DNA from: Tubulanus polymorphus
Lineage: Eukaryota; Nemertea; Palaeonemertea; Tubulaniformes; Tubulanidae
DNA length: 64,000 nucleotides
Direction of reading: 5' to 3'
Assembly (NCBI RefSeq): GCF_964204645.1
Contig: NC_134028.1
Location: forward strand, 9,837,001 to 9,901,000
How positions within the stretch are numbered: position 1 is the first letter of the stretch; each line of letters begins with the position of its first letter. This document shows, piece after piece, positions 53,001-62,240 of this stretch. Below the pieces are notes generated by a model. That model was not told the DNA's origin. It worked only from the letters and a program-made list of their open reading frames with translations, and made no database searches. A program made the position numbers and the translations under genes.

Positions 53001-54402
53001 TACATAGTTTCAAGTTGGAGTTGCAGGATAGAATTTGAAAATAAATGATCAAATTCAAGATCATGGCGTTATTGACGTCTTCTCACCAATCTTTCAAAGT
53101 TTTAATGACAAATGAACTTCAAAATGACGTACTATGACCAACAAGAGCAATCCCACCGTATGCCTGATGATGGCTAATAGAATTTAGCCGAAACCTATTT
53201 TTGCCCGTAACCATTAAGAATTTTCTTTTCTTTACTCATCTTACACGGATATTGTGCATCTTCTCCACTCAATACATACTAAAACATCAATTGAAAAGGC
53301 ATGGAACCAAATAACCAGGACTGAGATATCAGGGCACTGGAGTCTTACCTAAATCTAAGTACTCGAGAGTTCCTAAATCACCAAAACTTTCTGGTAAATT
53401 TCGGATTTGATTTTCATCTAATCTCAAATTAACAAGTTTCCTCATAAATCCAATGTTTTCTGGTAACTTCTGTATCCAATTTCCATTTTGAAAATTCCTC
53501 CTCTCTAACTCCGGGATCACGCTTCCCAAATGCAGCGATTCTAGATTTTCTAAATTCCCGAATGAATCTGGCAGTTCTTCGATGAAATTTCCGCCGAGAT
53601 GTAATCTCACAAGTTTTTTACACTTGCCGAGTGAATGCTGAAACGGTTTTCTGACTAGCTGATTGTCTTTAATACATAATTGTTCACAAGCATCCAGCCG
53701 TGAGACCCATTCGGGTAGAGTTACCAACAAATTCTTTCCCAAACTCAAAGTGCAAAGTTTTCCTGCGGATTTAAATTTTAACGGCAAATAGCGAATTTTA
53801 TTCGTGGACAAATCTAATTGTCGAATATTTTCTAGAAAGCCCAGGGACTCAGGCAACTCTGTGATTTCGTTATGACTTAGATTTATAGATTCTAAATCCT
53901 CCAGTTGCGAGAAATTATTCGGTAATGTTTGTATTTTGTTATAACTGAATTCCAAAACGCGCAGTTTTCTTAAAGCGCAGAAATCTTTCGGAAAAAATTT
54001 CAATGAGTTCTCATCGCAATGAAGATATTCTAGACCACTCAAATGGCAAAAATGTTCCGTTAAATCGGTGATCTGATTGCCAACAATATTTAGTGTTTTG
54101 ATTGTTGTCGAGTAACAGAATTCCGGACTTATTTCCACGATTTCATTTTCACACAGTAACAATGTTTCTAAACTCGGGATTCGTCCCAGAACGGCAGGGA
54201 TCGTACTTAACTCATTCCCATTTAGTGATAGTTTCTTGAGATGAAGCAGACACGACAGCTGATCCGGTACGCTAGCGACGCAATTATGGTCTAGGTAAAG
54301 TTCGTGGAGATGACAATACGATTGAAACACATATTCTGGAATAGTTTTCAGGTCCTCAGAATTTAAGCTTAATGTTTCTTGCTTACTCTCAGATTTCATC
54401 AT
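37810..54402 (-). CDS. Leucine-rich-repeat protein with acidic C-terminal extension (six coding exons)
   Basis: Exons 54402-53349, 51884-51736, 50092-49961, 47818-47620, 46440-46285 and 38039-37810 join in phase to 639 residues. Residues about 30-445 form some 17 LRRs, mostly 23 residues long with the pattern LxxLxLxxNxLxxLPxxfxxL, the Shoc2/SDS22-like intracellular class. One repeat (around residues 280-315) carries a 13-residue insertion. There is no signal peptide or transmembrane segment, so a cytosolic or nuclear scaffold is likely. Residues about 446-639 are rich in Asp, Glu and Trp and match no domain I know. Exon 5 runs into a stop if unspliced, but a donor TTTG|GTAAAC there joins in phase to a long acidic exon at 38039. 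Partners and function are unknown. An in-frame TGA lies three codons upstream of the start, and a second Met follows directly. Confidence 0.85.
38477..38986. mobile_element. 510-bp DNA transposon remnant with 6-bp target duplication
   Basis: AGTCAT at 38471-38476 is repeated at 38987-38992. Excising the insert plus one copy restores the family A monomer (CACCAT-AGTCAT-AGAACATG). The ends are CAGGGCC...GGCCCTG, with further inverted words GGTACGGCC inward. No transposase frame remains. Target duplications of 6 bp are unusual among cut-and-paste superfamilies. Confidence 0.75.
39075..39333. mobile_element. 259-bp element with related CAGGGCC ends
   Basis: Left end CAGGGCCGTCGGAACGG and right end complement CAGAGCCATCGGAAGG are inverted. 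The flanks (GAAAATA / GATACTAAGTT) rejoin to the family A monomer word GAAATACTAAGTT. The ends resemble those of 38477-38986, 90 bp away, so both may have used the same transposase. Confidence 0.65.
40194..40735 (+). mobile_element. Helentron-like family A, 5' end plus monomers
   Basis: Starts ACTAGGGGTCCAGGGACACC, with about three monomers marked by CAACGACCCCTGGTG or CAACACCCCCTGGTG and GAAACTCACCACAATC. The 3' unique part and hairpin are lacking. Confidence 0.75.
42135..43156 (+). mobile_element. Helentron-like family A, 3' portion with an insertion
   Basis: One monomer, then the 3' unique part to GGACTAAAGTCCCAAGTGGG and CTAA. A 276-bp foreign piece (42380-42655) interrupts it. The ACGG tract is short here. 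Confidence 0.7.
42380..42655. mobile_element. 276-bp insertion with 5-bp target duplication, possibly a solo LTR
   Basis: ATACC at 42375-42379 is repeated at 42656-42660, and deletion restores the family A text seen at about 50650. The insert has an AATAAA signal in GTGAAATAAACTCTTG followed by T-rich sequence, as in an LTR. It does not start TG and end CA, and it opens with a tRNA A-box-like TGGCAGAGTGG without a correctly spaced B box. The class is open. Confidence 0.5.
43432..44653 (+). mobile_element. Helentron-like family A, most complete copy
   Basis: The 5' end is ACTAGGGGTCCAGGGACACC, then TGCCCACTTGGGAAGTGG. Three monomers of 153-154 bp start at 43507, 43660 and 43814, with a fourth entering the 3' unique part at 43968. 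Then come GGACGG repeats (44579-44603) and a terminal hairpin at about 44621-44651: AGCCCGCTGGGACT, two bases, AGTCCCAAGTGGGCT. Its 3' arm is the inverted copy of the 5' GCCCACTTGGGA, and CTAAAAA follows. No coding capacity. The architecture fits non-autonomous Helentrons (HINEs). Confidence 0.75.
44655..45075 (+). repeat. Tandem array, family E (period about 140-145 bp)
   Basis: Three degenerate units are marked by CATCAAGAATT / CATCAATATTG at 44658, 44798 and 44943 and by AAGATGG. The array begins directly at the 3' end of the family A copy. No terminal hairpin was located. Confidence 0.55.
46285..46440 (-). CDS. LRR gene exon 5, with two possible acceptors 27 bases apart
   Basis: The acceptor at 46440 (ATTATCTTAG|CTAAAT) and an identical ten-base copy of it 27 bases downstream (exon starting 46413) are both in frame. 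They would give isoforms differing by nine residues. The exon encodes an acidic ETEDWNEMVNRIETGHSREE stretch and later GGENWEDEIEPANPF. The donor TTTG|GTAAAC is at 46285/46284. Without splicing here the frame would end at TAA 46267-46265. Confidence 0.75.
46441..47619 (-). other. LRR gene intron 4
   Basis: About 1.2 kb. Between 47070 and 47235 an imperfect inverted pair (GCAGCGCAAAGTGCA / TGCGCTGCGTACTTTGCA) suggests a small unassigned MITE. Nothing else stands out. Confidence 0.55.
47620..47818 (-). CDS. LRR gene exon 4: start of acidic extension
   Basis: Acceptor TTACTAG|GACACT and donor AAGT|GTGAGT bound 199 bases in phase. The product leaves the LRR pattern: a Trp-containing DVVPWKNNES segment, a basic-then-acidic KYNRDDDLESVD stretch and a Ser/Glu-rich end. 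No domain recognised. Confidence 0.8.
48223..49010 (+). mobile_element. Helentron-like family A fragment carrying a foldback insertion
   Basis: The 5' part CAGAGACACCATGCCCACTT and monomer words lead to ACAAAAACCAATG at 48484, where a 487-bp element enters. The text resumes as AATGACCTGAAA after 48971. Confidence 0.65.
48485..48971. mobile_element. Foldback element with TAGTCAGGGAGCC ends
   Basis: The ends TAGTCAGGGAGCCAAACC and GGTTTGGCTCCCTGACTA are inverted. Inside, a second long inverted repeat pairs about 48617-48690 with about 48875-48955 (words ATACACATTTTCAAATTATA and ACGTATTTTCATCAG), leaving an unpaired core. The flanks ATG/ATG rejoin to CCAATGACC of the host repeat, giving a 3- or 4-bp target duplication. 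No coding frame. Confidence 0.75.
49961..50092 (-). CDS. LRR gene exon 3: last repeats
   Basis: 132 bases, phase 0 at both ends, acceptor TTTACAG|TTAGCC and donor GAG|GTAATA. It encodes LAELPDSF through LTALDLTE, the last clear LRR register. Confidence 0.9.
50093..51735 (-). other. LRR gene intron 2
   Basis: About 1.6 kb, mostly the family A copy 50372-51163 and a 5' fragment at 51256-51420. No exon seen. Confidence 0.65.
50372..51163 (+). mobile_element. Helentron-like family A, short complete copy
   Basis: It has the 5' end ACTAGGGGTCCAGGGACACC and one monomer. The 3' unique part, (GGAC)n tract and terminal hairpin AGCCCGCTGGGACT...AAGTGGGCTAA follow. With a single monomer it shows the minimal form of the family. 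Confidence 0.75.
51736..51884 (-). CDS. LRR gene exon 2
   Basis: Acceptor TTTTTTAG|GACAAA and donor AAA|GTAAG bound 149 bases. They complete LDL-GQNQLYYLPESFG and continue through two repeats to LRLDNNK, which the next exon finishes as LAELPDSF. The repeat register is unbroken across both junctions, which verifies the splice choice. Confidence 0.9.
51885..53348 (-). other. LRR gene intron 1
   Basis: About 1.5 kb, dominated by an interrupted MITE (52188-52962). No exon seen. Confidence 0.65.
52188..52962. mobile_element. MITE (relative of 32818-33385) carrying a family B-like array
   Basis: Ends AGTCGACCCCGCATAAGTCG and complement TACAGTCAACCCCGCATAAG. Its middle is replaced from about 52440 to 52880 by a three-unit array with a period of 144-146 bp (ATGGCTCT/CGG at 52533, 52677, 52823). 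The array opens with AAGGAGCCTATCGGCTTATA, like the start of family B at 55694. Confidence 0.7.
53349..54402 (-). CDS. LRR gene exon 1: first 13 repeats
   Basis: This 1054-base exon encodes residues 1-351. After a short charged start (MMKSESKQE) it is built from 23-residue LRRs. The donor TTTAG|GTAAGA breaks the LDLG motif one base into the Gly codon. Upstream on the same strand a TTGTCTTTTCAG acceptor-like site near 54443 suggests a 5' UTR intron. Two short upstream ATGs precede the start, one overlapping it. Confidence 0.92.
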
Positions 54403-55693
54403 TGTCAGTCATCAAATCAGTTCATTGGGTATCCGAGAGACTGAAAAGACAAACAAGAAATAAATATTTCATTAGAATGATCATGGCCAAAAGTTGATGT
54501 AAGTGTCTTCAAAATTTCCCTTGAAAACTTCAAAAATGTGTTAAGTGCTAATTTCTGCATACAAAAATGGCTACCAGTCGATCGTTTTGATTCGGATCAG
54601 GCCAATTTTTCGGCTGATGATTTGTCTACAGTAGACACATGTATAAGCAGGGTAGTTAGATGTATATATGAATATAAGGACAATCCATTGAAGCGTCTAC
54701 TAGTAACTTCCCAAAATAACTGGACAAGGTTTCTGTGATATTTTGAATTTATTAGCAGTTTAAACTTTTATATGACACTAATTTGTGCGATATTACAGTT
54801 ATATCCTATTATTCAATCCGACTGTGAGATACTATCAATTTGTGAAACGTCATTAGTAATATAAAAATTCTTTTAGATTACTAAAGACGTTTCAACAAAT
54901 TTTATAGTGTCACATAATCGATGTGATAGTTGGATATATCATCACAAGTGTCATATAAAATAAAAGTTTTGATTTTAGATTGAAAAATGAAGTTTGTTAG
55001 CGTTTTGTGATGTCGCCGTGTGTGGAGCCAGCGGCCATTATCTTTTAAACATATCAGAAGCTAAATGTTTTTCTATGATTTATGGCAGAATAAACACTCA
55101 AAACACTAATACACTATCAACAACCCCAGGAACTGTATCCCAAGCCCATCAGCGAGTGCCTGTACCTGGAAGTAAAAATGACCATGATTTCTTAAAACGA
55201 ACAGTGCTTTCCACCAGTATTTCTGAACTGATTTTTACAAGGTTTTTTGGAAAGCTTAGACTCTGATCTTACATCTGCATATCATTATTTCTGATTCAAA
55301 TGATAATCCTGTCCGTGGCGAAAACAAAACGTGACCAAGATCGAGAACGGGTTTTAAGATGGAAGCAAGCTGCCATTAATCATAGTTCCGCACTTAATAC
55401 GAAAATCGTGAATTCAAATCAAAAACATTTGACAACGAAGAACATTACAAGTAAAGACAAAATATCCAACATTTATGTAATTTATCATAGAATATATTTT
55501 TGTGGATTGTTTTTTTTTCTTAAAATGCGTGAAATTGTAATTAGAAAGCATCGTATTTGCATTGAGTGCGGTACTCGTTAAACTGGCGCCACCATGAGGT
55601 GACCGCGGTTATAAAAGGAGCTGTTTTTCAATCTCGGCGGGTTTTTTTAAAACGGAAATAACATTATTCAGAAGTAAGTCGAGAGTCTAATCT

Positions 55694-56869
55694 TTCAAAC
55701 AAGAAGCCTGTCGGCTTATATAGCTCCGCTGTCTTTGTTGTGGCTTGGAGCATAGACTATCACATCAGTGTCTATTTGAAACTAGATGTTCAGGGACATT
55801 ATAGCCACTTGGAGAAGGGCCACAATACCAATAATCATACTAACATACTCTAAACTGACAAACTGTTGGAACTGAAGTCATAAGTGGAACAAACTGTAGT
55901 CCCCAAGTATAGGCACCAAGTGAAATTTATCAAAAATCTATGCAATTGCTTCGATATAGAATGGCTCTATACTTTTGTAGGCACTCCCCAATAGATCATT
56001 CATATGAAGTTTGGTTGAAATCTACTGAAAACTGGAGTAGAAGTAGCAATTTAAGTGAAAATCTAAAAATAGCCCTAATTTGCATAATTTATGCAAAATC
56101 AAAAGTATGGCTCTATACTTTTGTAGGCACTCCCCCATAGATCATTCATACCAAGTTTGATTGAAATCCGCTGAAAATCGATGGAGTAGCGATTTTAGTG
56201 AAAATCTAAAAATAGCCCTAATTTGCATAATTAATGCAAAATCAAAAATATGGCTCTGTACTTTTGTAGGCACTCCCCCATAGATCATTCATACCAAGTT
56301 TGATTGAAATCCGCTGAAAATCGATGGAGGAGTAGCGATTTTAGTGAAAATCTAAAAATAGCCCTAATTTGCATAATTTATGCAAAATCAAAATTATGGC
56401 TCTGTACTTTTGTAGGCACTCCCCCATAGATCATTCATACCAAGTTTGATTGAAATCCGCTGAAAATCGATGGAGGAGTAGCGATTTTAGTGAAAATCTA
56501 AAAATAGCCCTAATTTGCATAATTTATGCAAAATCAAAAATATGGCTCTGTACTTTTGTAGGCACTCCCCCATAGATCATTCATACCAAGTTTGATTGAA
56601 ATCCGCTGAAAATCGATGGAGGAGTAGCGATTTTAGTGAAAATCTAAAAATAGCCCTAATTTGCATAATTTATGCAAAATCAAAATTATGGCTCTGTACT
56701 TTTGTAGGCACTCCCCCATAGATCATTCATACCAAGTTTCATCAAGATCCCATCAGAACTGTAGGACTAGTAGGGATATAAAGAAAAAGTTGACGCCGGA
56801 CACCGAACGGACGGACGACGAACTCCCTAACCCATCAGCTCCGCTGACCTTCGGTCACAGCGGAGCTAA
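55694..56869 (+). mobile_element. Helentron-like family B, full copy with 146-bp tandem repeats
   Basis: The 5' end AAGAAGCCTGTCGGCTTATA is followed by TAGCTCCGCTGT. Units are marked by ATGGCTCTGTACTTTT starting at 55961, 56107, 56250, 56396, 56542 and 56688 (period 143-146). A GGACGGACG tract at about 56805 precedes the 3' hairpin AGCTCCGCTG (56837-56846) / CAGCGGAGCT (56858-56867), then AAAA. The hairpin arm equals the 5' AGCTCCGCTG motif. The units from about 56110 to 56690 are almost identical, a sign of recent expansion. Confidence 0.75.
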
Positions 56870-56885
56870 AAAGCCCTCATTTGCA

Positions 56886-58318
56886 ACTAGGGGTCCAGGG
56901 ACACCATGCCCACTTGGGAAGTGGTTTCAAATGCTAAACAATCTAACAATTTCAATATTCAATGCCCCCTGGTGTCCATATACAACTAGGGGTCGAGGGA
57001 CACCATGCCCACTTGGGAAGTGGTTTCAGATGCTCAACAATCTAACAATTTCAATATTCAATGCCCAATCCAATTTTTGTAATTTTGTGGTAACAAAATA
57101 TGCCTATTTACCAATACGATATGGAAATACTAAGTTATTCTACTATTCAACCCCCCTGGTGAGCATATGCAAAGCCCAATGACTTTGAAACTCACACTAA
57201 ATAGAGAACATGTCATGAGCTACAACTTTGCAATTGATCATGGATAACAAAATATGCTTAGGTACCAATGTAATAAGGAAATACTAAGTTATTCTACTAT
57301 TCAACCCCCCTGGTGAGCATATGCAAAGCCCAATGACTTTGAAACTCACACTAAATAGAGAACATGTCATGAGCTACAACTTTGCAATTGATCATGGATA
57401 ACAAAATATGCTTAGGTACCAATGTAATAAGGAAATACTAAGTTATTCTACTATTCAACACCCCCAGGTGACCATATAGAATAACTTATGTCCTTAAAAC
57501 TCACCAAAATCATAGACCATGTCATGAGCTACAACTTTGCAATTGATTGTGGTTACAAAATATGCATAGGTACAAATATAATATAGAAATACTAAGTTAT
57601 TGTATTATTCAACGCCCCCTGGTGGCCATATACAAAAACCAATGACCTTGAAACTCACCAAAATCATAGAATACGCTATGAACTACAACTTTCCAATTGA
57701 TTGTGGTAACAAAACATGCTAAGGTATCAATATAATGAGGAAAAACTTTTTCCCACCTACGAATGAGTACTGATGACACCAGGATGGCCGCCAATCGCGT
57801 CATAATAGGCTGATGAAAAATACCGGTCTAAGATATAAAACATCCCTTTCCAAAGAATACCCATCACAAATTGCAATGAGAAATGGCAAAACAGTAGGTA
57901 GCTACGGGCCAAAATTGACATTTTTGGGCACTAAAAAGGTCATAGGACGGCCATCTTGAGTCCGATTGACCCAATTCTTGTTACGCTGATGAACCCTTGG
58001 GGGCTTCAAATATAAACGAAAGATCAAGGTGATTGATCAAAGCGTCTTCAAAATTACCCTGAAAAAGTTCAAAAATGTGTGAAAAGTGCTGATTTTGGCG
58101 AACAACAATGGCTGCCAGTCGGCCATCTTGATTCTGACAGGGCCAGTTTTTGGGCTGAAGATGTGTCTAGGCTAGATACATGTGTAACCCAAATATAAAG
58201 ACATTACATTGGAGCGTCTTCAAAACTTCACAAAATAACTGGATTCCGTCTACGGACGGACGACAGACAAAAAGTGAACGCAAATAGTCTGCTGGGACTA
58301 AAGTCCCAAGTGGGCTAA
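56886..58318 (+). mobile_element. Helentron-like family A, long copy with duplicated 5' end
   Basis: Two 5' ends stand in series (ACTAGGGGTCCAGGG at 56886, ACTAGGGGTCGAGGG at 56984). Monomers follow, two of which (from 57148 and 57302, exactly 154 apart) look identical. The 3' unique part, GGACGGACGAC tract and terminal GGGACTAAAGTCCCAAGTGG, GCTAA end it. It starts 17 bp after the end of the family B copy. Confidence 0.75.
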
Positions 58319-58479
58319 AAATAAAACGAAGTGGATATTTTACCGAATCGGCGCAAAGTGTTTACTTCCTCTACTTTACTGTATATCATTGCTATATATT
58401 ATGAAATTCGAAGTAGCTATCTTTACGATATCGTAAATTTTACGATGGTTTATACTGAATTAAGGATTATGGTCTTGTG

Positions 58480-58600
58480 GGGAGAGGATTAGTGTCAAGA
58501 GGGTGAGAAGAGGGTCTATTTTCCGCTCTATTTTCTCTAACTCTGTTCTCCACACTTCCTTCGAATTTTCTAAGTCGCGCATCTCTCCGCGCATGCGCCG
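58480..58600 (+). repeat. Dispersed repeat, copy 1
   Basis: The words GGGTGAGAAGAGGGTC, CCGCTCTATTTTCTCTAACT and GCGCATGCGC recur in the same order at 61975-62230. That second copy has about 140 extra bases, including a tRNA-like segment. Confidence 0.7.
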
Positions 58601-59370
58601 AGTAAATCAGCGAATTAGAGACGATATCTGGCAAAATATCGTTCAGAAGTCGGTGACCAGATCCGGCAAAATAACCTCTTCCTTAAGGTTTGTCTGAATA
58701 CCAGTCGTTGTTATGGGTTCCCTACAACGTCTGACGCCAAACTGACATATAGAGGTTAACTCCTGTTTACTGCATTAATGCAACAACTGATTTTAGTGTC
58801 AAATCAAACCCTTGTACTCAAATAAATCAATTAGTTACCTAGTTGACTTTGGAAACGTGCTTTATGATAATATTTTTGATGATTTAAATCGCGTACCGGA
58901 TAATCTATTGATTTGATTTGAATTTATTGCCACAATCGGGATTTCCAATATGGACTAAATTAATAAAATGTGAAAATTCAATATGTCTCTCTAAAATTAC
59001 TCTAAATGTTATTTTTTGTTGATAAAACTCATAAATTTTGGTCAATTTTACCTTAAGAATTTGAAACAAGAATAATATCTGCATTGGCATCAATGTCAGT
59101 CCAAGTTCAAGTCCGAATCCGTAATTTAAACTCCCATCATGCAACACAAAAAGCCGCCATATTTGTTATGTTGCTTCACTTCACCTATTTTTTGAGGGGA
59201 CTAGGCAAAAGTTTTTAGTTACTACGTTCGTCAAAAGCTACTTAGGATTACAAATTTATGCACTAGTTAACTTACATCTGATTACAGAACAGTCAGTTTG
59301 AGTGTTTTAAGGGGTGAAATAAACGCTCAAAGCCTCGTCCCTCAAAATGAGGGAGGAAAATTGACCTGAT

Positions 59371-59793
59371 ATATGAAAGGCTGAATCCAAGAACATGTCT
59401 ATCGCACTTTTGAGCCCAAAATGGTCACTTTTCAATAGTTGACTTTTAGAAACGATGTGTTTTGAGAGTAGCTGCTATGGTAGGAGTTACTATCACAAAG
59501 TCACTGTTAACAGGCGGGTGGTTTTACAGTCACCTATACTGCTAGTGTGCACTATCGAAACCAGATGTTTCAAAATGGTCACTTTTCAATAGTAGACTCT
59601 TCGAAACAGCCACTATAGAAAACCAACCGAATTGAAAGGAATTCAATTTCAGAGGAACTGTTTTGAAATGTATACTACTGGAAAAGTAGCCGATATCGTT
59701 AATTGCTTATAGTTCTCAAGTGGCAACTAAGTAAAAGTAGACGTTTGGGCTCAAAAGTGCGAAAGACATGTTCTTGGATTCAGCCTTTCATAT
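59371..59793. mobile_element. MITE with about 46-bp terminal inverted repeats
   Basis: Left end ATATGAAAGGCTGAATCCAA and its complement at the right end extend through GAACATGTCT and CGCACTTTTGAGCCCAAA. A word AATGGTCACTTTTCAATAGT is present twice inside. 423 bp, no coding capacity; superfamily unknown. Confidence 0.75.
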
Positions 59794-60578
59794 GTGCACT
59801 TTGGCCCTAGATGTTGTTTGAGGAACAACGGCTAGGTACTAGACTATATATATATATATTTGAAACTGCAATTCAATTCAATGCAGTATTCTCCAAGGGT
59901 CAAATTTATAGCAGGGCGCAGTATGAAATATTATCCTTGTTCTCCATCGACGACACGAGCACCGAAGGTGCGAAGCCATTGCGGGGGGTTTCAGGGTCCT
60001 ACCCCTAGGAAATTTTTTAATATAAAGCCCCCTTAGAGTGTCCGAGACAGTTAACAAAACTGGCATTTGTGAAACGTCACAGATGTTTTTAATGCTGGAT
60101 GCCAAATATCACAATAAATCTATCGACGAAAGATCCGGCGAGTGGCTCAGTTACTATGATGGTTGTCTAATTTTAAAGAGACTGACGACGACCTACGCAT
60201 TAGAGAGAATGAATGCATGAAGAAACTACATGCAATTTTTCAAGAAAATAAAGTGAGACGAATTTGAGTGTAAATTCTATTTTGATGAAATCAAATAGGA
60301 CATATAAGATAAGATATTTTACAAGCAACAGCCCCGTGGCAGCACGGCGTGTAGTGAGAAGAACATGCCTCAACACGTGGCCTAGTTTTAGTTTTCCAGG
60401 AAACCAGGTATTTGAATACATTATCACACTCATGCTGAGGCTGTCATCGCTACATATCACTTTTTTGATGTGTTACCTTTACTGGTTTATCTCAGCTCAA
60501 AGAAAACCCTACAAGATATATATGACACAATATCAATGATGCAGTCAACACCAAAGGCAATTCGATACTACGTATCTA

Positions 60579-61370
60579 TGTCCCCCGCGATAGCCAGTAG
60601 GGAATGAATGACCCCTGAAGACACTGATCTTTAGTATAGAAAAATGAAGAGCGTATCCACGGATAACCATACTATGAAATATCATTTTCCTGCTATGAAT
60701 GGTTATTTAAGAATTGAGTTTACAGGGTTTTAGGCATAAGACGTCTACCAACCTTGACCTTTGACCCTAGAACTCCAAAATCACTAGTGCACATCCTCTC
60801 CCCAGGGGTAATCATACTATGAAATAGCATTGTTCTGTTATCAATGGTTCTTCTTGAATCGTGTTTACAAGGTTTCATATGAATGATATCTAGTGACCTT
60901 GACCTTTTCCCCCAAAATCAATAGGGCACATCCTCTCCCTAGGTGTAATCATGCGATGTAATATCATTGTATTGCTATCAACAGTTCTTCTGAATCACAT
61001 TCACGACACAAGGTTTCACATGAATGACCTGAAGTGACCTTGACCTTTGATCCTTGAAGCCCAGAATCAATAGGGCACATCCTCTCCCTAGGGGTAATCA
61101 TACTACGTAATATCATGGTCCTGCTATCAACGGTTCTTCTTGAATGACGTTCACAAGGTTTTACATGAATGACCTGTAGTGACCTTGACCTTTGGTACTT
61201 GGACCCCAAATCAATAGGGCACATACTCTCCCTATGGGTAATCATACTACGTAATATCATAGTCCTGCGATCAACGGTTCTTCTTGAATCGCATTCACAA
61301 GCTCATGCGGACAGACGGACGGAGGTGGATACCAAGTCCCCCGCTCGCGGCCTATGCCGCGGTGGGACAA
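60579..61370 (+). mobile_element. Helentron-like family C with 137-149-bp tandem repeats
   Basis: It opens TGTCCCCCGCG. Four units are marked by GCACATCCTCTCCC at 60789, 60926, 61075 and 61219 and by GTGACCTTGACCTTT. GACAGACGGACGGAGG follows, then a 3' hairpin GTCCCCCGCTCGCGGC / GCCGCGGTGGGAC ending at about 61368 and an A-run. The hairpin arm repeats the 5' motif inverted, as in families A and B, although the monomer sequence is unrelated. Confidence 0.7.
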
Positions 61371-61964
61371 AAATGTATATAAACTTCATTTGTACATTCA
61401 TATAGGCCTATTGATGATCCACAGGTCACGCCTAACAAACGTAATTGATCAGAGACATGTGCCATATGCAGCGCGCGCTCTCGTAGATAAGTAGGCTCCA
61501 AACACTGAGCTGCAAATCATTCTAGAGACCGCTGTTATCTTAGAAGTTGGATATGTTTCAACTACAAGAACATTTCATGCATCCGATTTCACAACAATAG
61601 TAGGCACAAAGTTATTTAGCTTCCTGTATATTATGCATACGACAACAAAAAATTTAAGCAGGGCGGTAAAAACATTAGGCAGGGCGCTGAGTTTCTAGAA
61701 AGGTGGCATATAATTTTAGCAGGGCGGCCCGCCCTAAAACAGCCCGTGGAGAACACTGCAATGTTATCTTGCACCGCAATAAATCGATAGTTCGGCAGTC
61801 GTGATGAATCCGTGGGAGGCCTCTACCCCCACCCCCTTTCGCGAGTTATTCTAATTGAAGTATACTATCGAAATTTATTTCCGCTATTCTACCATACATT
61901 ATTACTTTATATATAGTATTAACTAATAAAGTAACAATAAAATCATATTTGGTTTAGGTTTCGA

Positions 61965-62240
61965 TAGGGTTAGTGTCGAAAGGGTGAGAAGAGGGTCCAG
62001 AGGGTTCCGTTTTTACCCCTAGGAATAGGATTAGGGTAAGGTGAGGTACTATAGATAGTTAAAACATTCGATTGGTTTTCAGCGAGCTCGATGGTCTAGT
62101 GGTATGACGCTGTGCTAGTTATTTACTGGCCCGGGTTCGAGTCTCGCTCTATCCGCTCTATTTTCTCTAACTCTGTTCTCCACACTTTCCTTGAATTTTC
62201 TAAGACGCGCACCTCTGTGCGCATGCGCGGCGTAAATCAG
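61965..62240 (+). repeat. Dispersed repeat, copy 2, with tRNA-like segment
   Basis: It shares GGGTGAGAAGAGGGTCC and CCGCTCTATTTTCTCTAACT with 58480-58600. About 140 bases lie between these words here but not in copy 1. Confidence 0.65.
62085..62157 (+). ncRNA. tRNA-like segment (SINE head or tRNA pseudogene)
   Basis: An A box TGGTCTAGTGG (62092-62102) and B box GGTTCGAGTCT (62134-62144) are correctly spaced and the T stem pairs in four of five positions. The anticodon and acceptor stems do not pair well and position 33 is not T, so it is not a functional tRNA. Its place in a repeat copy suggests a tRNA-derived SINE. Confidence 0.5.

Noticed and set aside
54994-55581. Two unrecognised + strand frames upstream of the LRR gene
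   Set aside because: An acceptor-like CAG near 55090 and a donor-like site near 55242 were noted, but length is within chance, no homology is seen, and the second frame has no clear boundaries.
56661-57182. 173-residue open frame on the + strand
   Set aside because: It runs from family B tandem repeats across the spacer into family A; it is translation of repeat DNA, not a gene.
43432-58318. Regularly spaced repeats read as a CRISPR array
   Set aside because: Units of 137-154 bp with diverged copies inside mobile elements of an animal genome are tandem monomers, not 20-50-bp repeats with unique spacers.
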